Below are positions 17,673-27,100 of a DNA stretch of 58,704 nucleotides, piece after piece (the stretch's first letter is position 1; the number at the start of each line of letters is the position of its first letter). The notes beneath the pieces are model-generated. The model was not told where the DNA came from. It did no database searches and saw nothing but the letters and a program-made list of their open reading frames with translations. Source of the DNA: CAYVUI01 sp964454745 (GTDB lineage Bacteria > Planctomycetota > Phycisphaerae > Sedimentisphaerales > Anaerohalosphaeraceae); contig CAYVUI010000008.1 in NCBI GenBank assembly GCA_964454745.1, positions 1 through 58,704 of the forward strand, given 5' to 3'. Position numbers and translations under genes: made by a program.

Positions 17673-17945
17673 TGGACTGCTCTGCCTTTCACTGCATATT
17701 GATAGATATCAGTAACATTTCAGAACAGTATAATACCCGGATATAAACAATGAAATAGAGGATATGACCTTTTTTGATGTATAAAAGTCACTTTTTTTGC
17801 TGAACTTTGGGCAACGAGTACAAACAAACTCTACGCTCAGCCCTGTTCTGAGCTTTTATTTCGGCGTGATATATTGATAGAGAAACTACTTTGAATTGAG
17901 CGAGCCGGGCACAATTCTTTCATAAACGATCTGCAATGAACGATC

Positions 17946-19952
17946 TTACTCCGGCTGACCGGATTCCATGAGATAACGGCTGGCCAGATACGAAAAATCT
18001 ACAAGGTCAACCTTTTTATCCCCATTGATATCCGCAGGGTCCTCGCATTCATCACACGGACCGTTAATGGTAACCTGGATGGAATCCGATGACGACAGCC
18101 CCTTGGCATCCGTTACCGCTACAGTAATCGTATGCGGAAGCGGGCTGCAATCCATCGAAGTATCCGGGCAATTTACGGTTAACGCGTCTGTCTTGAAGTT
18201 CTGCTGGGTCGCCAGAATACCGTCTACACTGGACTCCCACTGGAAGTTATACGGCAGCGTTCCAAATCCAGCAACCACCTGGCACTGAAAATCGACCGTA
18301 TCGCCGGCATTGAAAACCGTCCCGTCTGTCGGCAGGGTAATCTCGACAATGGGCGGGAAAAACAGCTCGGTAACCGGAATGAAGGTCTCAGCCGTCAGCA
18401 CAAATTCTCCCTTGAGATAATAATCTACCTCAAACAGCCAGCAGGGAATCAAGTCGGTTTGTGAGGTCTCCGAAGAGAATTCATAATACAGCTGGATGGG
18501 ATTGTCCATGTCGGGAACTGCATCGTCATACAGAACCAGGGGAGGCTCTACCGCCACCTGCTGACCAAATGCCTCAAAATAGCTCCATGTCTTTTGCGGA
18601 TCATTGACCGGAACAGAGCTCGCTGCCTCGACATTACGCCAGTTGCCCTGGCCGCCCATGACAGCTCCATCTTCTGCAACATACACTCTCAGCCTTGCCC
18701 CGGAACCGGCCACTGACACGAGAGTTTGATCGGGCTCTGCAGGAATCTGACGTGCCCACACGACATTGGTGTTTTGGTAAAGCACCTGCATGGCCCGGCC
18801 GGTATCACGGTCTTCTTCCGTGATCGTATCCCATTCAACGCTGTATGCCCTCGCGTCTGCCGGGAGTAGTTTGTTGCGGACCAAAAACGTCTGTGCAACT
18901 TCAATGGCCTGGCTCGGCGGATACTGACCGACACTGGTATCGGCGACAAACAGTTTGCCGTCATCGTGAAAATGGTAATGGCCGGTGGCCTTGGAGATTT
19001 CGAGAATTTGTGGATTCCCGGATTCATCCTGCTGGGCCATGACCAGGCGATCGCACAAATCGACCACCTCTCCCTGCATCCCAAACGCGGCCCCGATCTC
19101 CTGTACATACTGTTCATCGACTAACCGGGGGATGACCCGGTACACATACATCTGCTGCAGACCGCTGACCCGCAGATACGGAGGACTGCCGGCGGTATGA
19201 TCCCACCACCAATAGATGTTGTCATTGGGCGGATCGGACGAAGTATAGCCTTGCCCCCAGAGATGGTCGTTGTAATTGTCATGCACCTCGGCAAGGACAC
19301 GCGCCGTGGTTCCGCTCGGCTGGGTCGCATCGGTCGTGTTAAACCAGGCCTGCGTAATCGTCTGACCGGGAAACGTCCACCAGAGGAATTTGGTTTTTTT
19401 CATCTTGCCGGCCCAGATCTTGCCGAAATTATCATGCTTCGAACTGTTGGTCTTAAAGCCGAGGATCAGGTGGAGACGATTCATCGCGGTCGCCCAGTAC
19501 CCTTTTGAATTGTTATCGAGCATCTTGCAATTGCGAAAGGCGATCCATTCCAGGTCATTGTCACCCCAGCAGCTTCGGGCCTCGCCGGCATCGAGACGCG
19601 TCCCGTCTTCAAAAAGAACCGCCGTCAGATACTTTCCCCAGTAGGAATCCCAGCGGCTGCCGCCATGACTGATGTGGTAATGGATATCACTGCTGTCGAC
19701 CCAGTAATTGTTCTGACCGCCCAGGCTGTGCCTTTTGTACTGAATCTCCCTGCTGTTGTTATCCTCTTTGTAGAAATTACCTGTCCACCCGGAAAAGCCC
19801 TTCACGCGATTATAAAAACGCAGTGCATCCGGGTGTGAATTGGGAACACTGCACGCACCGGCCGCGGAAACTTCATACGCCCACAAACTCGCTGACAAGA
19901 AGAAATGGGCAAACATGCAAAGCAGCATAAGTAAGATAAGTTTGTGTTTCAT
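17946..19952 (-). CDS. Secreted caspase-like (DUF6345-like) protein with dockerin-like end
   Basis: A 668-aa exported protein. After a signal peptide (MKHKLILLMLLCMFAHFFLSA) comes a domain with DIHYHISHGG (His96) and WIAFRNCKML (Cys142). A His-Gly and a Cys 46 residues apart, each after a hydrophobic strand, fit the catalytic dyad of clan CD cysteine peptidases (caspase, gingipain). I recall this layout from DUF6345 proteins. A beta-rich region with an Ig/PKD-like segment (about 540-625) follows, then a single dockerin-like motif DINGDKKVDLVDF...YL. The start at 19952 has AGGGGG 8 bases upstream; the frame runs 44 codons further without a signal. Proteolytic activity is inferred. Confidence 0.7.
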   Translation of the reverse strand: MKHKLILLMLLCMFAHFFLSASLWAYEVSAAGACSVPNSHPDALRFYNRVKGFSGWTGNFYKEDNNSREIQYKRHSLGGQNNYWVDSSDIHYHISHGGSRWDSYWGKYLTAVLFEDGTRLDAGEARSCWGDNDLEWIAFRNCKMLDNNSKGYWATAMNRLHLILGFKTNSSKHDNFGKIWAGKMKKTKFLWWTFPGQTITQAWFNTTDATQPSGTTARVLAEVHDNYNDHLWGQGYTSSDPPNDNIYWWWDHTAGSPPYLRVSGLQQMYVYRVIPRLVDEQYVQEIGAAFGMQGEVVDLCDRLVMAQQDESGNPQILEISKATGHYHFHDDGKLFVADTSVGQYPPSQAIEVAQTFLVRNKLLPADARAYSVEWDTITEEDRDTGRAMQVLYQNTNVVWARQIPAEPDQTLVSVAGSGARLRVYVAEDGAVMGGQGNWRNVEAASSVPVNDPQKTWSYFEAFGQQVAVEPPLVLYDDAVPDMDNPIQLYYEFSSETSQTDLIPCWLFEVDYYLKGEFVLTAETFIPVTELFFPPIVEITLPTDGTVFNAGDTVDFQCQVVAGFGTLPYNFQWESSVDGILATQQNFKTDALTVNCPDTSMDCSPLPHTITVAVTDAKGLSSSDSIQVTINGPCDECEDPADINGDKKVDLVDFSYLASRYLMESGQPE

Positions 19953-20306
19953 TTGAATACCCCCTGAAAATGTGAAAAGATAGAGTTGGAAATGTTTGCA
20001 GATTCTCTGCGGTGTAAATATATAGTGAACACGGCCCCGAAAGAGACCCTGAAGAAATGCCTTGTTGTGTCTTCTCCTATTCATCCTGTTTTAAACCAGG
20101 CAATTTAAAAGACATTTACCAGGCGATCTATTATCACCCTATTCGATTATACCGCGCACAGGAGAGGGTCAAATTAATTTTGAAGTAAAACCCGAATTTT
20201 TCGTATCCGCATTTATACTGAGCCGGTTATCGCAGAAATGAGAAACGCACCCTGTATGGCTTGAACTGGTTTTATAAGTGCTTTGCAGGTGAAAATAAGA
20301 TCGAGC

Positions 20307-22103
20307 CTAAAGCTTTACATTATTAAGCTGCGCTGCCTTGTTTTGGGAATCTTTCACATCCTGGATACGGTAGGCCGGGACATGAACCGGGATCAACTGC
20401 ACACAGCGCAGTGTCAGGCCAAGCTCTTTGGCAGCACAAATCTGCTGGGCAGAAAGCTTTAATTCAAATTCTCCACCATTTTCAAAAGTCATCTGTCCCA
20501 GTCGGCTGCCGATGTATTTCGCGTAGCTGCCCTTTGCCAGGGAGACAAAGTTCTCCTCAATTACCGCTTCCAGCGATTTGCCTCCAATCTCAATTTTGAC
20601 ACGATGACCGCCTTCCCATTCAACCGGAGTGGCCGGGTCGCCATCTTTGCGCATCGCCGCGGTCAGCAGCGACAGCTCGTACACGCCCGGATGCCTGAGA
20701 CGAAACTTCCAGGTGATCGAGCTATCAGGACTGTGCCAGCCCTCGATAGAGCTAAGCTTGCCCAGTGCCGCAGCCTTCTGCTCGTCAGCATTCGCGATAT
20801 CCCCCCGGTAGGCTTCCAGGGTAATCCGGCCGTCGGGCTGCTGGGTGATGGAGTTATCCACCTCGGTCACGCCTTCAATCTCCACGGCCAGGACACGGGA
20901 ATGATTCTCACCGGCAGCGTCAGGTACTCGTGCGGCCAGCTCGAATACATTTTCATTCGCATCGCACTTTTGATCAAAAACGACACACTCACTGCCGTTG
21001 CCTACCACGGAGATATTCTTTACCTTGCTTTTCAGGCCGGTAATCACAATTTCCTCAGGCAGGTTCTCGATGAGATTCAAGTACAGCCTTTCCTGCTTGC
21101 TGGTGACATGGCCCCACGGGAAGTTTTCGAGAAATGGACTCGGCCCGGCTTCAAAAATCGCCTCGCCGTTGGTTCGCAGCCAGTTGCCGATGATGTTGAG
21201 CCGCTCGATACTCTCGCCAGGGATCACCCCTTCGCCGTCGGGCCCGAGATTGAGCAGGTAATTGCCGCCCTTGCTGACCGCCTCGACCAGGTGGCGAATC
21301 AGGATCTCCGGGCTTTTCCAGTTTTCGTCATGAACCTTGTACCCCCAGGTGTCATTCATCGTCGCTGGGATCTCCCAGTAATCATTGGATATCCCGGCAG
21401 GCAGATCATTGTCCTCGGTCTGGGCATAGTCGCCGATTCCGTGGCCCAGCCGCCCATTGACCAGGCACGCCGGCTGGAGTTGATGGACCAGGTCAAACAA
21501 TTCCTGGCTGTGCTCGCGGGAGATGGATGCGGGCGTGTCAAACCAGATCAGCCCAATCGGGCCGTAATTGCTCAAAAGCTCGGTTACCTGGGGCTTGACT
21601 TTCTCATTGAAATAGATCGAAAAATCCTTTTTGGATTCGTCATAGTCCCAGTCGTTGCCCGTTCCATGCGGGTGGTGCCAGTCCTGGTCCTGCGAATAGT
21701 ACAGGCAGAACTTGATGCCCCTCTTTTCGCAGGCCCTGGCCAGTTCCTCTACCGGGTCCATTGAATAACCGGAGGCGTCGATAATATTGTACCCGCTGGC
21801 CTTGGAATGATACATGGAAAAGCCGTCGTGATGCTTGGCGGTAAAAACAAAGTATTTCGCCCCGGACCGCTCAACCGCCTCGATCCACTGATCGGGATGG
21901 AACGAAGTAGGACGAAACCGCGGCGCAAGCTTTTCATATTCCGATGCAGGAATCTCGCACCGTTTCATGATCCATTCGCCGATATACGGGGTCTTGCGGC
22001 CTTTCCAGATGCCGCCGAGAAGCGAATACAGCCCCCAGTGGACGAAAATGCCAAACTTACGGCGAACAAAGAAATCTTCTATAGCCAGCTCTATCTGTGT
22101 CAT
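20307..22103 (-). CDS. Alpha-L-fucosidase, GH29
   Basis: A 598-aa retaining glycosidase releasing L-fucose. FGIFVHWGLYS near residue 17, TAKHHDGFSMY near 88 and the nucleophile motif LIWFDTP (Asp189) are characteristic of GH29. A C-terminal beta-rich part follows residue 330. No signal peptide is visible, so it may act on fucosylated oligosaccharides inside the cell. The start at 22103 is chosen because AGGTGA lies 9 bases upstream; a GTG four codons earlier is possible. Two TCGCAA half-sites 21 bp apart (22211-22241) precede it, and the XylR-type regulator gene lies directly upstream on the same strand. Confidence 0.92.
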   Translation of the reverse strand: MTQIELAIEDFFVRRKFGIFVHWGLYSLLGGIWKGRKTPYIGEWIMKRCEIPASEYEKLAPRFRPTSFHPDQWIEAVERSGAKYFVFTAKHHDGFSMYHSKASGYNIIDASGYSMDPVEELARACEKRGIKFCLYYSQDQDWHHPHGTGNDWDYDESKKDFSIYFNEKVKPQVTELLSNYGPIGLIWFDTPASISREHSQELFDLVHQLQPACLVNGRLGHGIGDYAQTEDNDLPAGISNDYWEIPATMNDTWGYKVHDENWKSPEILIRHLVEAVSKGGNYLLNLGPDGEGVIPGESIERLNIIGNWLRTNGEAIFEAGPSPFLENFPWGHVTSKQERLYLNLIENLPEEIVITGLKSKVKNISVVGNGSECVVFDQKCDANENVFELAARVPDAAGENHSRVLAVEIEGVTEVDNSITQQPDGRITLEAYRGDIANADEQKAAALGKLSSIEGWHSPDSSITWKFRLRHPGVYELSLLTAAMRKDGDPATPVEWEGGHRVKIEIGGKSLEAVIEENFVSLAKGSYAKYIGSRLGQMTFENGGEFELKLSAQQICAAKELGLTLRCVQLIPVHVPAYRIQDVKDSQNKAAQLNNVKL

Positions 22104-22210
22104 TCTGTCAATCACCTACATCAAAAAGCGTCAATTCCATCATCGCTACAGCCCCAGGCCGTAGATTGTATAATACTATTGTATAAATTATGCCTGTGGG
22201 ATTCGATGTC

Positions 22211-22241
22211 ATTTTGCGAATATCATTTATATTATTGCGAC
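22211..22241 (-). promoter_or_regulatory. AraC/XylR-type operator, GH29 promoter
   Basis: On the coding strand the distal half GTCGCAATAA (22241-22232) and proximal half TTCGCAAAAT (22220-22211) start exactly 21 bp apart. A -10-like TATACA (22185-22180) lies 35 bp from the start of the proximal half. The same arrangement occurs at 30460, 33578 and, more weakly, 43165. Confidence 0.7.
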
Positions 22242-22260
22242 ATGCAAAGCAAAGCCCCTG

Positions 22261-23433
22261 TCACTGCGACTGAAGCTGGCCCAGGTGCGTTCTTCGGTAC
22301 TCAATCGGGCTCATTCCTGTTTCCCGGGTAAAAAAGCGGGACATGTGGGGAATCTCGGGAAAGCCGAGAGAATAGGATATTTGCGACACAGATAGATTTG
22401 TTTCAAGCAGCAGCTTGCAGATCTCCTCGATCCGGACCCTGCGGATCTCTTCATGGATCGACCGGCCAAGAAACTTCTTGAACCGCCGTTCCAGCCCCCG
22501 CCGGGATACAGCCGCATCATTGGCCACATCATCGACCTGCAATACCTTTTTCGCATTCATCCGGATGTACCGCAAGGCTTTGGCCACCGATTCATCCTCG
22601 ATCGCCAGCACATCGGTAGACTGTCTGGTCTCGATCTGCATCGTCTGAACGATCACATTATCCTTATTAGCCCAGTTTTTGCCGGGATTTTTGATCATTT
22701 TGTCCAGCAACTCCGCCGCTTCGTAGCCGCCTCTTTCGGTATTGACCGCAACACTGGATAGCGGAGGTCCGGTTAGTTCACAAATCGTCTCGTCATTATC
22801 AACCCCCAGCACTGCCACTTGTTCCGGTATACACAGGTCCGCAATCTTGCACGCCTCCAATACATGCTTGCCGCGTTCATCATTGCAGGCCATTACCGCA
22901 ATCGGCTTGGGCAGCGATTCCAGCCACGCCGCCAGATGTTCCTGCTCCTTTTCCCAGTGCCGATGCAAGGAAAGGTAAGGCTGCTCATAAAAGTGGACAT
23001 CATGACCCTCTTTTTTGAGCCTGTTTTCAAACGCCTGGCCGCGAATTTTGGGCCAATCGAGGTTCGCGTAGCTGCAATAGGCAAAATGCCTGAATCCGCG
23101 ATTTAAAAAATACTCCGCAGCAACTTTCCCGTCTGTGTTCCAGTCTCCAATAATATTGGGGTATCCAGGTATTTCACAATCGCTGGCCAACACGACAGCC
23201 GGCATATTGGCGGGGATGACATTTTCCGGGGCCTTGCCCTGGGGAATATAGGTGATGATCCCGCTGGCGTTCCAGTTTTTCAGCAGTGAAATCACCCGGT
23301 TCGGATTTCCCCGTTCGCTGTAAAATGCCCAGGGGCCGTGCAGACGTGAATACCTCGCGATGCCACGCAAAAGCCCCCTGCCGTACGAAACGTACTCGGG
23401 AATAAGCAGGATGATTCTTGGAATATCTCTCAT
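22261..23433 (-). CDS. XylR-family transcriptional regulator (LacI-like sensor + AraC HTH)
   Basis: A 390-aa DNA-binding regulator of the XylR type. Residues about 1-270 form a periplasmic-binding-protein-like sugar sensor (IILLIPEYVSYGRGLLRGI..., MACNDERGKHVLEAC, VLGVDNDETICE). The last 100 residues are two AraC helix-turn-helices with RRGLERRFKKFLGRSIHEEIRR and ISYSLGFPEIPHMSRFF. Such proteins bind tandem half-sites about 21 bp apart and usually activate. The start at 23433 has AAGG 8 bases upstream; a TTG at 23460 is possible. It lies between the GH29 gene and a divergent sulfatase. A CAATATGGTAA word matching the operator at 33578 overlaps its 5' region, so it may control itself. Confidence 0.9.
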   Translation of the reverse strand: MRDIPRIILLIPEYVSYGRGLLRGIARYSRLHGPWAFYSERGNPNRVISLLKNWNASGIITYIPQGKAPENVIPANMPAVVLASDCEIPGYPNIIGDWNTDGKVAAEYFLNRGFRHFAYCSYANLDWPKIRGQAFENRLKKEGHDVHFYEQPYLSLHRHWEKEQEHLAAWLESLPKPIAVMACNDERGKHVLEACKIADLCIPEQVAVLGVDNDETICELTGPPLSSVAVNTERGGYEAAELLDKMIKNPGKNWANKDNVIVQTMQIETRQSTDVLAIEDESVAKALRYIRMNAKKVLQVDDVANDAAVSRRGLERRFKKFLGRSIHEEIRRVRIEEICKLLLETNLSVSQISYSLGFPEIPHMSRFFTRETGMSPIEYRRTHLGQLQSQ

Positions 23434-23457
23434 AAGTACAGCCTTAAAACATTGAAC

Positions 23458-23487
23458 CAATATGGTAAACTCATTTCCATATTATAC
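23458..23487. promoter_or_regulatory. Possible weak XylR site between regulator and sulfatase
   Basis: CAATATGGTAA at 23458-23468 matches 11 of 11 bases of the coding strand of the 33578 operator, followed by a looser TTCCATATTA. It lies in the 5' region shared by the regulator and the divergent sulfatase. Confidence 0.35.
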
Positions 23488-23649
23488 CAGCAATTTGTCT
23501 CAAAAAGTTAACAGCTTTACGCAATTTGGTATTAATTGCTGTAACAGGTATGGTATAAGTACTTTATGCTTTGACTGCGTTCAGCAGCAGCCAACCCGGG
23601 CATGTGTTTTTTGGCCCTGGATTTAACATTTTGCAAAAGGATGAATACG

Positions 23650-25155
23650 ATGCAGAAGCTCAATCGGCGTAATTTTCTCAAAAGTGCTTGTCTTGTTTCC
23701 GCGATTCCGGGGCTTATTGGATGCGAAAGGTCCGCAACCGCGAATGCCTCCTCGATCAAACGCCCGCCCAATATTATTTTCATCCTGACCGATGACCAGG
23801 GCTACGGCGACCTCGGCCGGCATGAGCATCCGTACCTGAAAACCCCCGTGCTGGACAAAATCCATGATGAAAGCGTCCGATTCTCGAACTTTTACGTCAG
23901 CCCGTGCTGTTCTCCGACCCGTGCGGCCCTGCTGACGGGAATGCACGAATTTCGCAACGGGGTGACTCACACCCTGGCGCCGCGGGAGCATTTGAATATC
24001 AACGCGACGATCCTGCCGCAGATCCTTAAAGACGCCGGGTACGCAACCGCACATTTCGGCAAGTGGCACCTCGGCTACAGCCAGGGCTACTGGCCGCACC
24101 AGCGAGGCTTTGATTTATCCGTGATCCCGAAGGACATCCACACATCGAGCAATTTTGATGCCGGGGTCAAGCGTAATGCAGTGGACGAACCAAGCAAAGG
24201 CTTCCGCGAAGATGTGATCTTTGACGAGGCGATGCAGTTTATCGAGAACAACCAGGACCAGCCGTTCTTCTGCTACCTGGCAACGTACTCACCCCATACC
24301 CCGCTGGTGGCCCCGGAGGAATTTATCGCTCCTTACCGCGGCAAGGTGGATGATGATTTCGCAACATTTTTCGGCATGATCGCCAATATCGACTGGAACG
24401 TCGGACGCTTGATGGACAAACTCGACGAACTGGGCATCGAGGACGACACGATCATCCTGTTTATGAACGATAACGGCCAGACTGTCGGGCTGGATGTATA
24501 CAACGCGGGGATGCGTGGCTGCAAGTGCACGATCTGGCATGGCGGCTCGCGGGCGATGTCCTTCTGGCGGTGGCCAAAGAAGTGGCAGCCGCGGACCGAA
24601 GGCGCACTGACAGCTCACCTGGATGTACTGCCGACGCTGGTGGAACTTGCCGGGGCGAAAGTACCCGCAGATGTACGAGCCAAACTCGAGGGCTACAGCC
24701 TTGTGCCGCTGCTGAAATCGGCAAATGCAAAGTTCCCGCGCGACCGCAAGCTTTATGAACACGTTGCCCGCTGGCCCAATGGTATGGCCGACGAACACAA
24801 ATACGCGATGGCCGCGGTTCGCCAGGGCAATTACCTGCTCGTTCGCAGCCGGCCCTGCGGCGACCCGAACTGCACGACCAAGGTTCGCGGCAACCAGTGC
24901 CATACGCTCAAGATGGTTATGAAAGGCGCAAAAGCCGCGACCTATACCAAAGACCAGGCACAGTTCCACTGGGGTGTTACCAAGCCCGAAGGCTGGGCGT
25001 TGTATAACACAAAAACCGACCCTGCATGCCGAAATGACCTCTCAGAGAAAATGCCCGCACTCGTAAAGGAACTATCCGCCGATTACGACAAATGGTGGGA
25101 CGATGTGCGTCCGTACATGATCAACGAAACCGATTATGTGAAGCCCAAAAGCTGA
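23650..25155 (+). CDS. Sulfatase (formylglycine-dependent), Tat lipoprotein
   Basis: A 501-aa type I sulfatase. The signature CCSPTR places the formylglycine precursor at Cys87. FILTDDQGYGDLG (45-56) supplies metal ligands, HFGKWHLGY is the conserved substrate/catalytic block, and FMNDNGQT is the second metal motif. The N-terminus NRRNFLKSACLVSAIPGLIGC reads as a Tat signal with a lipobox Cys25. The start at 23650 has AAGGA 9 bases upstream; an ATG three codons earlier overlaps that site. It is divergent from the XylR gene and converges with the symporter gene, with 2 bp between stops. Confidence 0.93.
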   Translation: MQKLNRRNFLKSACLVSAIPGLIGCERSATANASSIKRPPNIIFILTDDQGYGDLGRHEHPYLKTPVLDKIHDESVRFSNFYVSPCCSPTRAALLTGMHEFRNGVTHTLAPREHLNINATILPQILKDAGYATAHFGKWHLGYSQGYWPHQRGFDLSVIPKDIHTSSNFDAGVKRNAVDEPSKGFREDVIFDEAMQFIENNQDQPFFCYLATYSPHTPLVAPEEFIAPYRGKVDDDFATFFGMIANIDWNVGRLMDKLDELGIEDDTIILFMNDNGQTVGLDVYNAGMRGCKCTIWHGGSRAMSFWRWPKKWQPRTEGALTAHLDVLPTLVELAGAKVPADVRAKLEGYSLVPLLKSANAKFPRDRKLYEHVARWPNGMADEHKYAMAAVRQGNYLLVRSRPCGDPNCTTKVRGNQCHTLKMVMKGAKAATYTKDQAQFHWGVTKPEGWALYNTKTDPACRNDLSEKMPALVKELSADYDKWWDDVRPYMINETDYVKPKS

Positions 25156-25157
25156 TT

Positions 25158-26981
25158 TCACGCATCGGATTCTGACGTCAGGCTGCGTTTGTAATCTTCC
25201 GTGATGCGGTAATAGGTCACCAGCAGCGTCACGACAAATACAAACAGCAGGAAGATGCCGAGCACCGGCGAGCCGAGCAGCAGTTTGCCAACGCCGAAGA
25301 TCAGTGAGGCAATGCACCCTGCCGCCAGCAGCCAGGAAATCATCGTGCGAACAAACGACTCCTGCGAACGATACGGCACATCAAGCTGAGCGATCACCGG
25401 CTTCCAGAAGAACCCGAACGGCCGGGCCTTGACCACAAAACGCTTTAGCGTTTCCATATCCGTCGGTTTGGTCAGCAGCGAGCCGATCACCGCCGAAGCC
25501 GTCACGACAATAATGACAAAGCTCATCCGGGCACCCAGAAGATCACGATGAGTATTAAAATCCACACCTTCGTCCAGCCGCAGAACCACCCGCGCCGGGC
25601 CGTTAAACAAATCGGTAAACAGCAGCAGCGGCGTCGTAATCCACGCAACCGCCGTCGCGACCAGGTCCCCGGCCGCATTAAGCCGCCACCAGAACCAGCG
25701 AAGCATCGCCACGACCGCAAACGACGAACCAATCACAAAACCAATCGCAAGAAGCTGCTGAATATCCTTTGCAAAAAACGCAATCGTCCCCCCGGCTATC
25801 GCCATCAGCAGCGTCCCGAGCCTGGCGATCCAGACATAATGCCCGCTCGAAGCCTCCTTGACGATAAAACGCTTGTACACATCATTGACCAGGTACGACG
25901 AACCCCAATTGAACATCGTACTGATCGTCGAGACAAAGGCCGCCAGCATCGCCGCGATCAAAAGTCCGCGAAGCCCCGCCGGCAGCAGCGTCACGATCAT
26001 CCTTGGATACGCGTTATCATCGGTCACACCCTCGCCAAGAGTGGGCAGCAAAATCACCGAACACAACGCCACGATAATCCACGGCCAGCAGACCACGCCG
26101 TAATAAAACACCGAGTGCATAAACATCGCCAGCGTCGAATGCCGCCAGTCTTTGCAGGCCAAAAGCCGCTGGGCCTGGTACCCGCCCGAGACCGCAACCA
26201 TCAGCCAGAGAATCCCGAAATAACCAATCGCGTTCCAGATCGACATCTGCGTAGGCCCGCCGCCAATATCCGGGGCGATATTGAGATTGCGCCCGTTCCA
26301 TTCGCTAAGACTCGAAAGCTGTTCCACCATCGCGCCAAGCCCGCCGACCTCCTTGACCGCCAGAACCGCGAGCAGCACCGTGCCGAAGGTCGCGATCAGA
26401 AACTGCAGAAAGTCCGTATACACCACGCCGTACAGGCCCGAAAGTGTACAAAGCGCCAGCGCAACGCCCACCACGCCGATGGTAGACCACAAACGGTACT
26501 CCGGGGGCAGGCCCATCGCCTCGCTGCCGATCGTCTCCATCGCCTTGGTCACCCAGCCGATAATCAGCGGGCAGAAAAAGAACGAGAGCATCGCACCGGA
26601 AAACGCGCGAAGCACCTTTGCCGCCGGGCCGGAATAACGCAGTTCTAAAAACTCGATATCCGTCATCACACCCAGCCGGCGCCAGAGCCGGGCAAACAGC
26701 ACAATCGTAAGCGCGGCACCAATAATCGGCGCCCAGTACTGCCAGATGTAATACACGCCGTACTTGCGGACCAGGGCCGTCACCCAAAGCGGTGTATCCG
26801 CGGCAAAGCTCGTCGCGATCAGCGAGCCCCCGGCAATGTACCACGGCAGTGAACGGTTCGAGACAAAGAACGAATCAATATCCCCGCTGGCCTTTTTGGT
26901 GAACAAGGCACCCACGCCCAGCATCGCGCCAATAAAAACCACGACAACAACCCAATCGACCGCACTAAGTGATTGTACCAT
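25158..26981 (-). CDS. Sodium:solute symporter (SSS family)
   Basis: A 607-aa inner-membrane symporter with about 13 hydrophobic helices. The family signs are DWVVVVVFIGAMLGVGALF with FFVSNRSLPWYIAGGSLIATSFAADTP (helices 1-2 of the LeuT fold) and LAAFVSTISTMFNWGSSYLVNDVYKRF. Members in sugar loci usually import monosaccharides or uronates with Na+. AGGAAGG lies 4-5 bases before the ATG. It is last in the co-directional series of locus genes starting at 43 kb and probably imports a product of the extracellular enzymes. The substrate is not known. Confidence 0.9.
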   Translation of the reverse strand: MVQSLSAVDWVVVVVFIGAMLGVGALFTKKASGDIDSFFVSNRSLPWYIAGGSLIATSFAADTPLWVTALVRKYGVYYIWQYWAPIIGAALTIVLFARLWRRLGVMTDIEFLELRYSGPAAKVLRAFSGAMLSFFFCPLIIGWVTKAMETIGSEAMGLPPEYRLWSTIGVVGVALALCTLSGLYGVVYTDFLQFLIATFGTVLLAVLAVKEVGGLGAMVEQLSSLSEWNGRNLNIAPDIGGGPTQMSIWNAIGYFGILWLMVAVSGGYQAQRLLACKDWRHSTLAMFMHSVFYYGVVCWPWIIVALCSVILLPTLGEGVTDDNAYPRMIVTLLPAGLRGLLIAAMLAAFVSTISTMFNWGSSYLVNDVYKRFIVKEASSGHYVWIARLGTLLMAIAGGTIAFFAKDIQQLLAIGFVIGSSFAVVAMLRWFWWRLNAAGDLVATAVAWITTPLLLFTDLFNGPARVVLRLDEGVDFNTHRDLLGARMSFVIIVVTASAVIGSLLTKPTDMETLKRFVVKARPFGFFWKPVIAQLDVPYRSQESFVRTMISWLLAAGCIASLIFGVGKLLLGSPVLGIFLLFVFVVTLLVTYYRITEDYKRSLTSESDA

Positions 26982-27019
26982 CTTACCTTCCTGATAAAAC
27001 TTTCTTACCTGATATGCCT

Positions 27020-27053
27020 AAAAAAAACCGACAGACACCATTGTATCTGCCGG
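27020..27053 (-). terminator. Intrinsic terminator after prepilin-like gene
   Basis: On the minus strand CCGGCAGATAC-AATG-GTGTCTGTCGG (with G-T pairs) is followed by TTTTTTT. It lies about 50 bp after the stop and implies that the symporter gene has its own promoter. Confidence 0.75.
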
Positions 27054-27100
27054 CTGTGATTTGACTACTAAAAAATCAAAGAAACAAACGCGGAAAACAA

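Noticed and set aside
25548..26648. 366-codon open frame antisense to the symporter
   Set aside because: Arg/His/Pro-rich shadow of a membrane-protein gene; no start signal.
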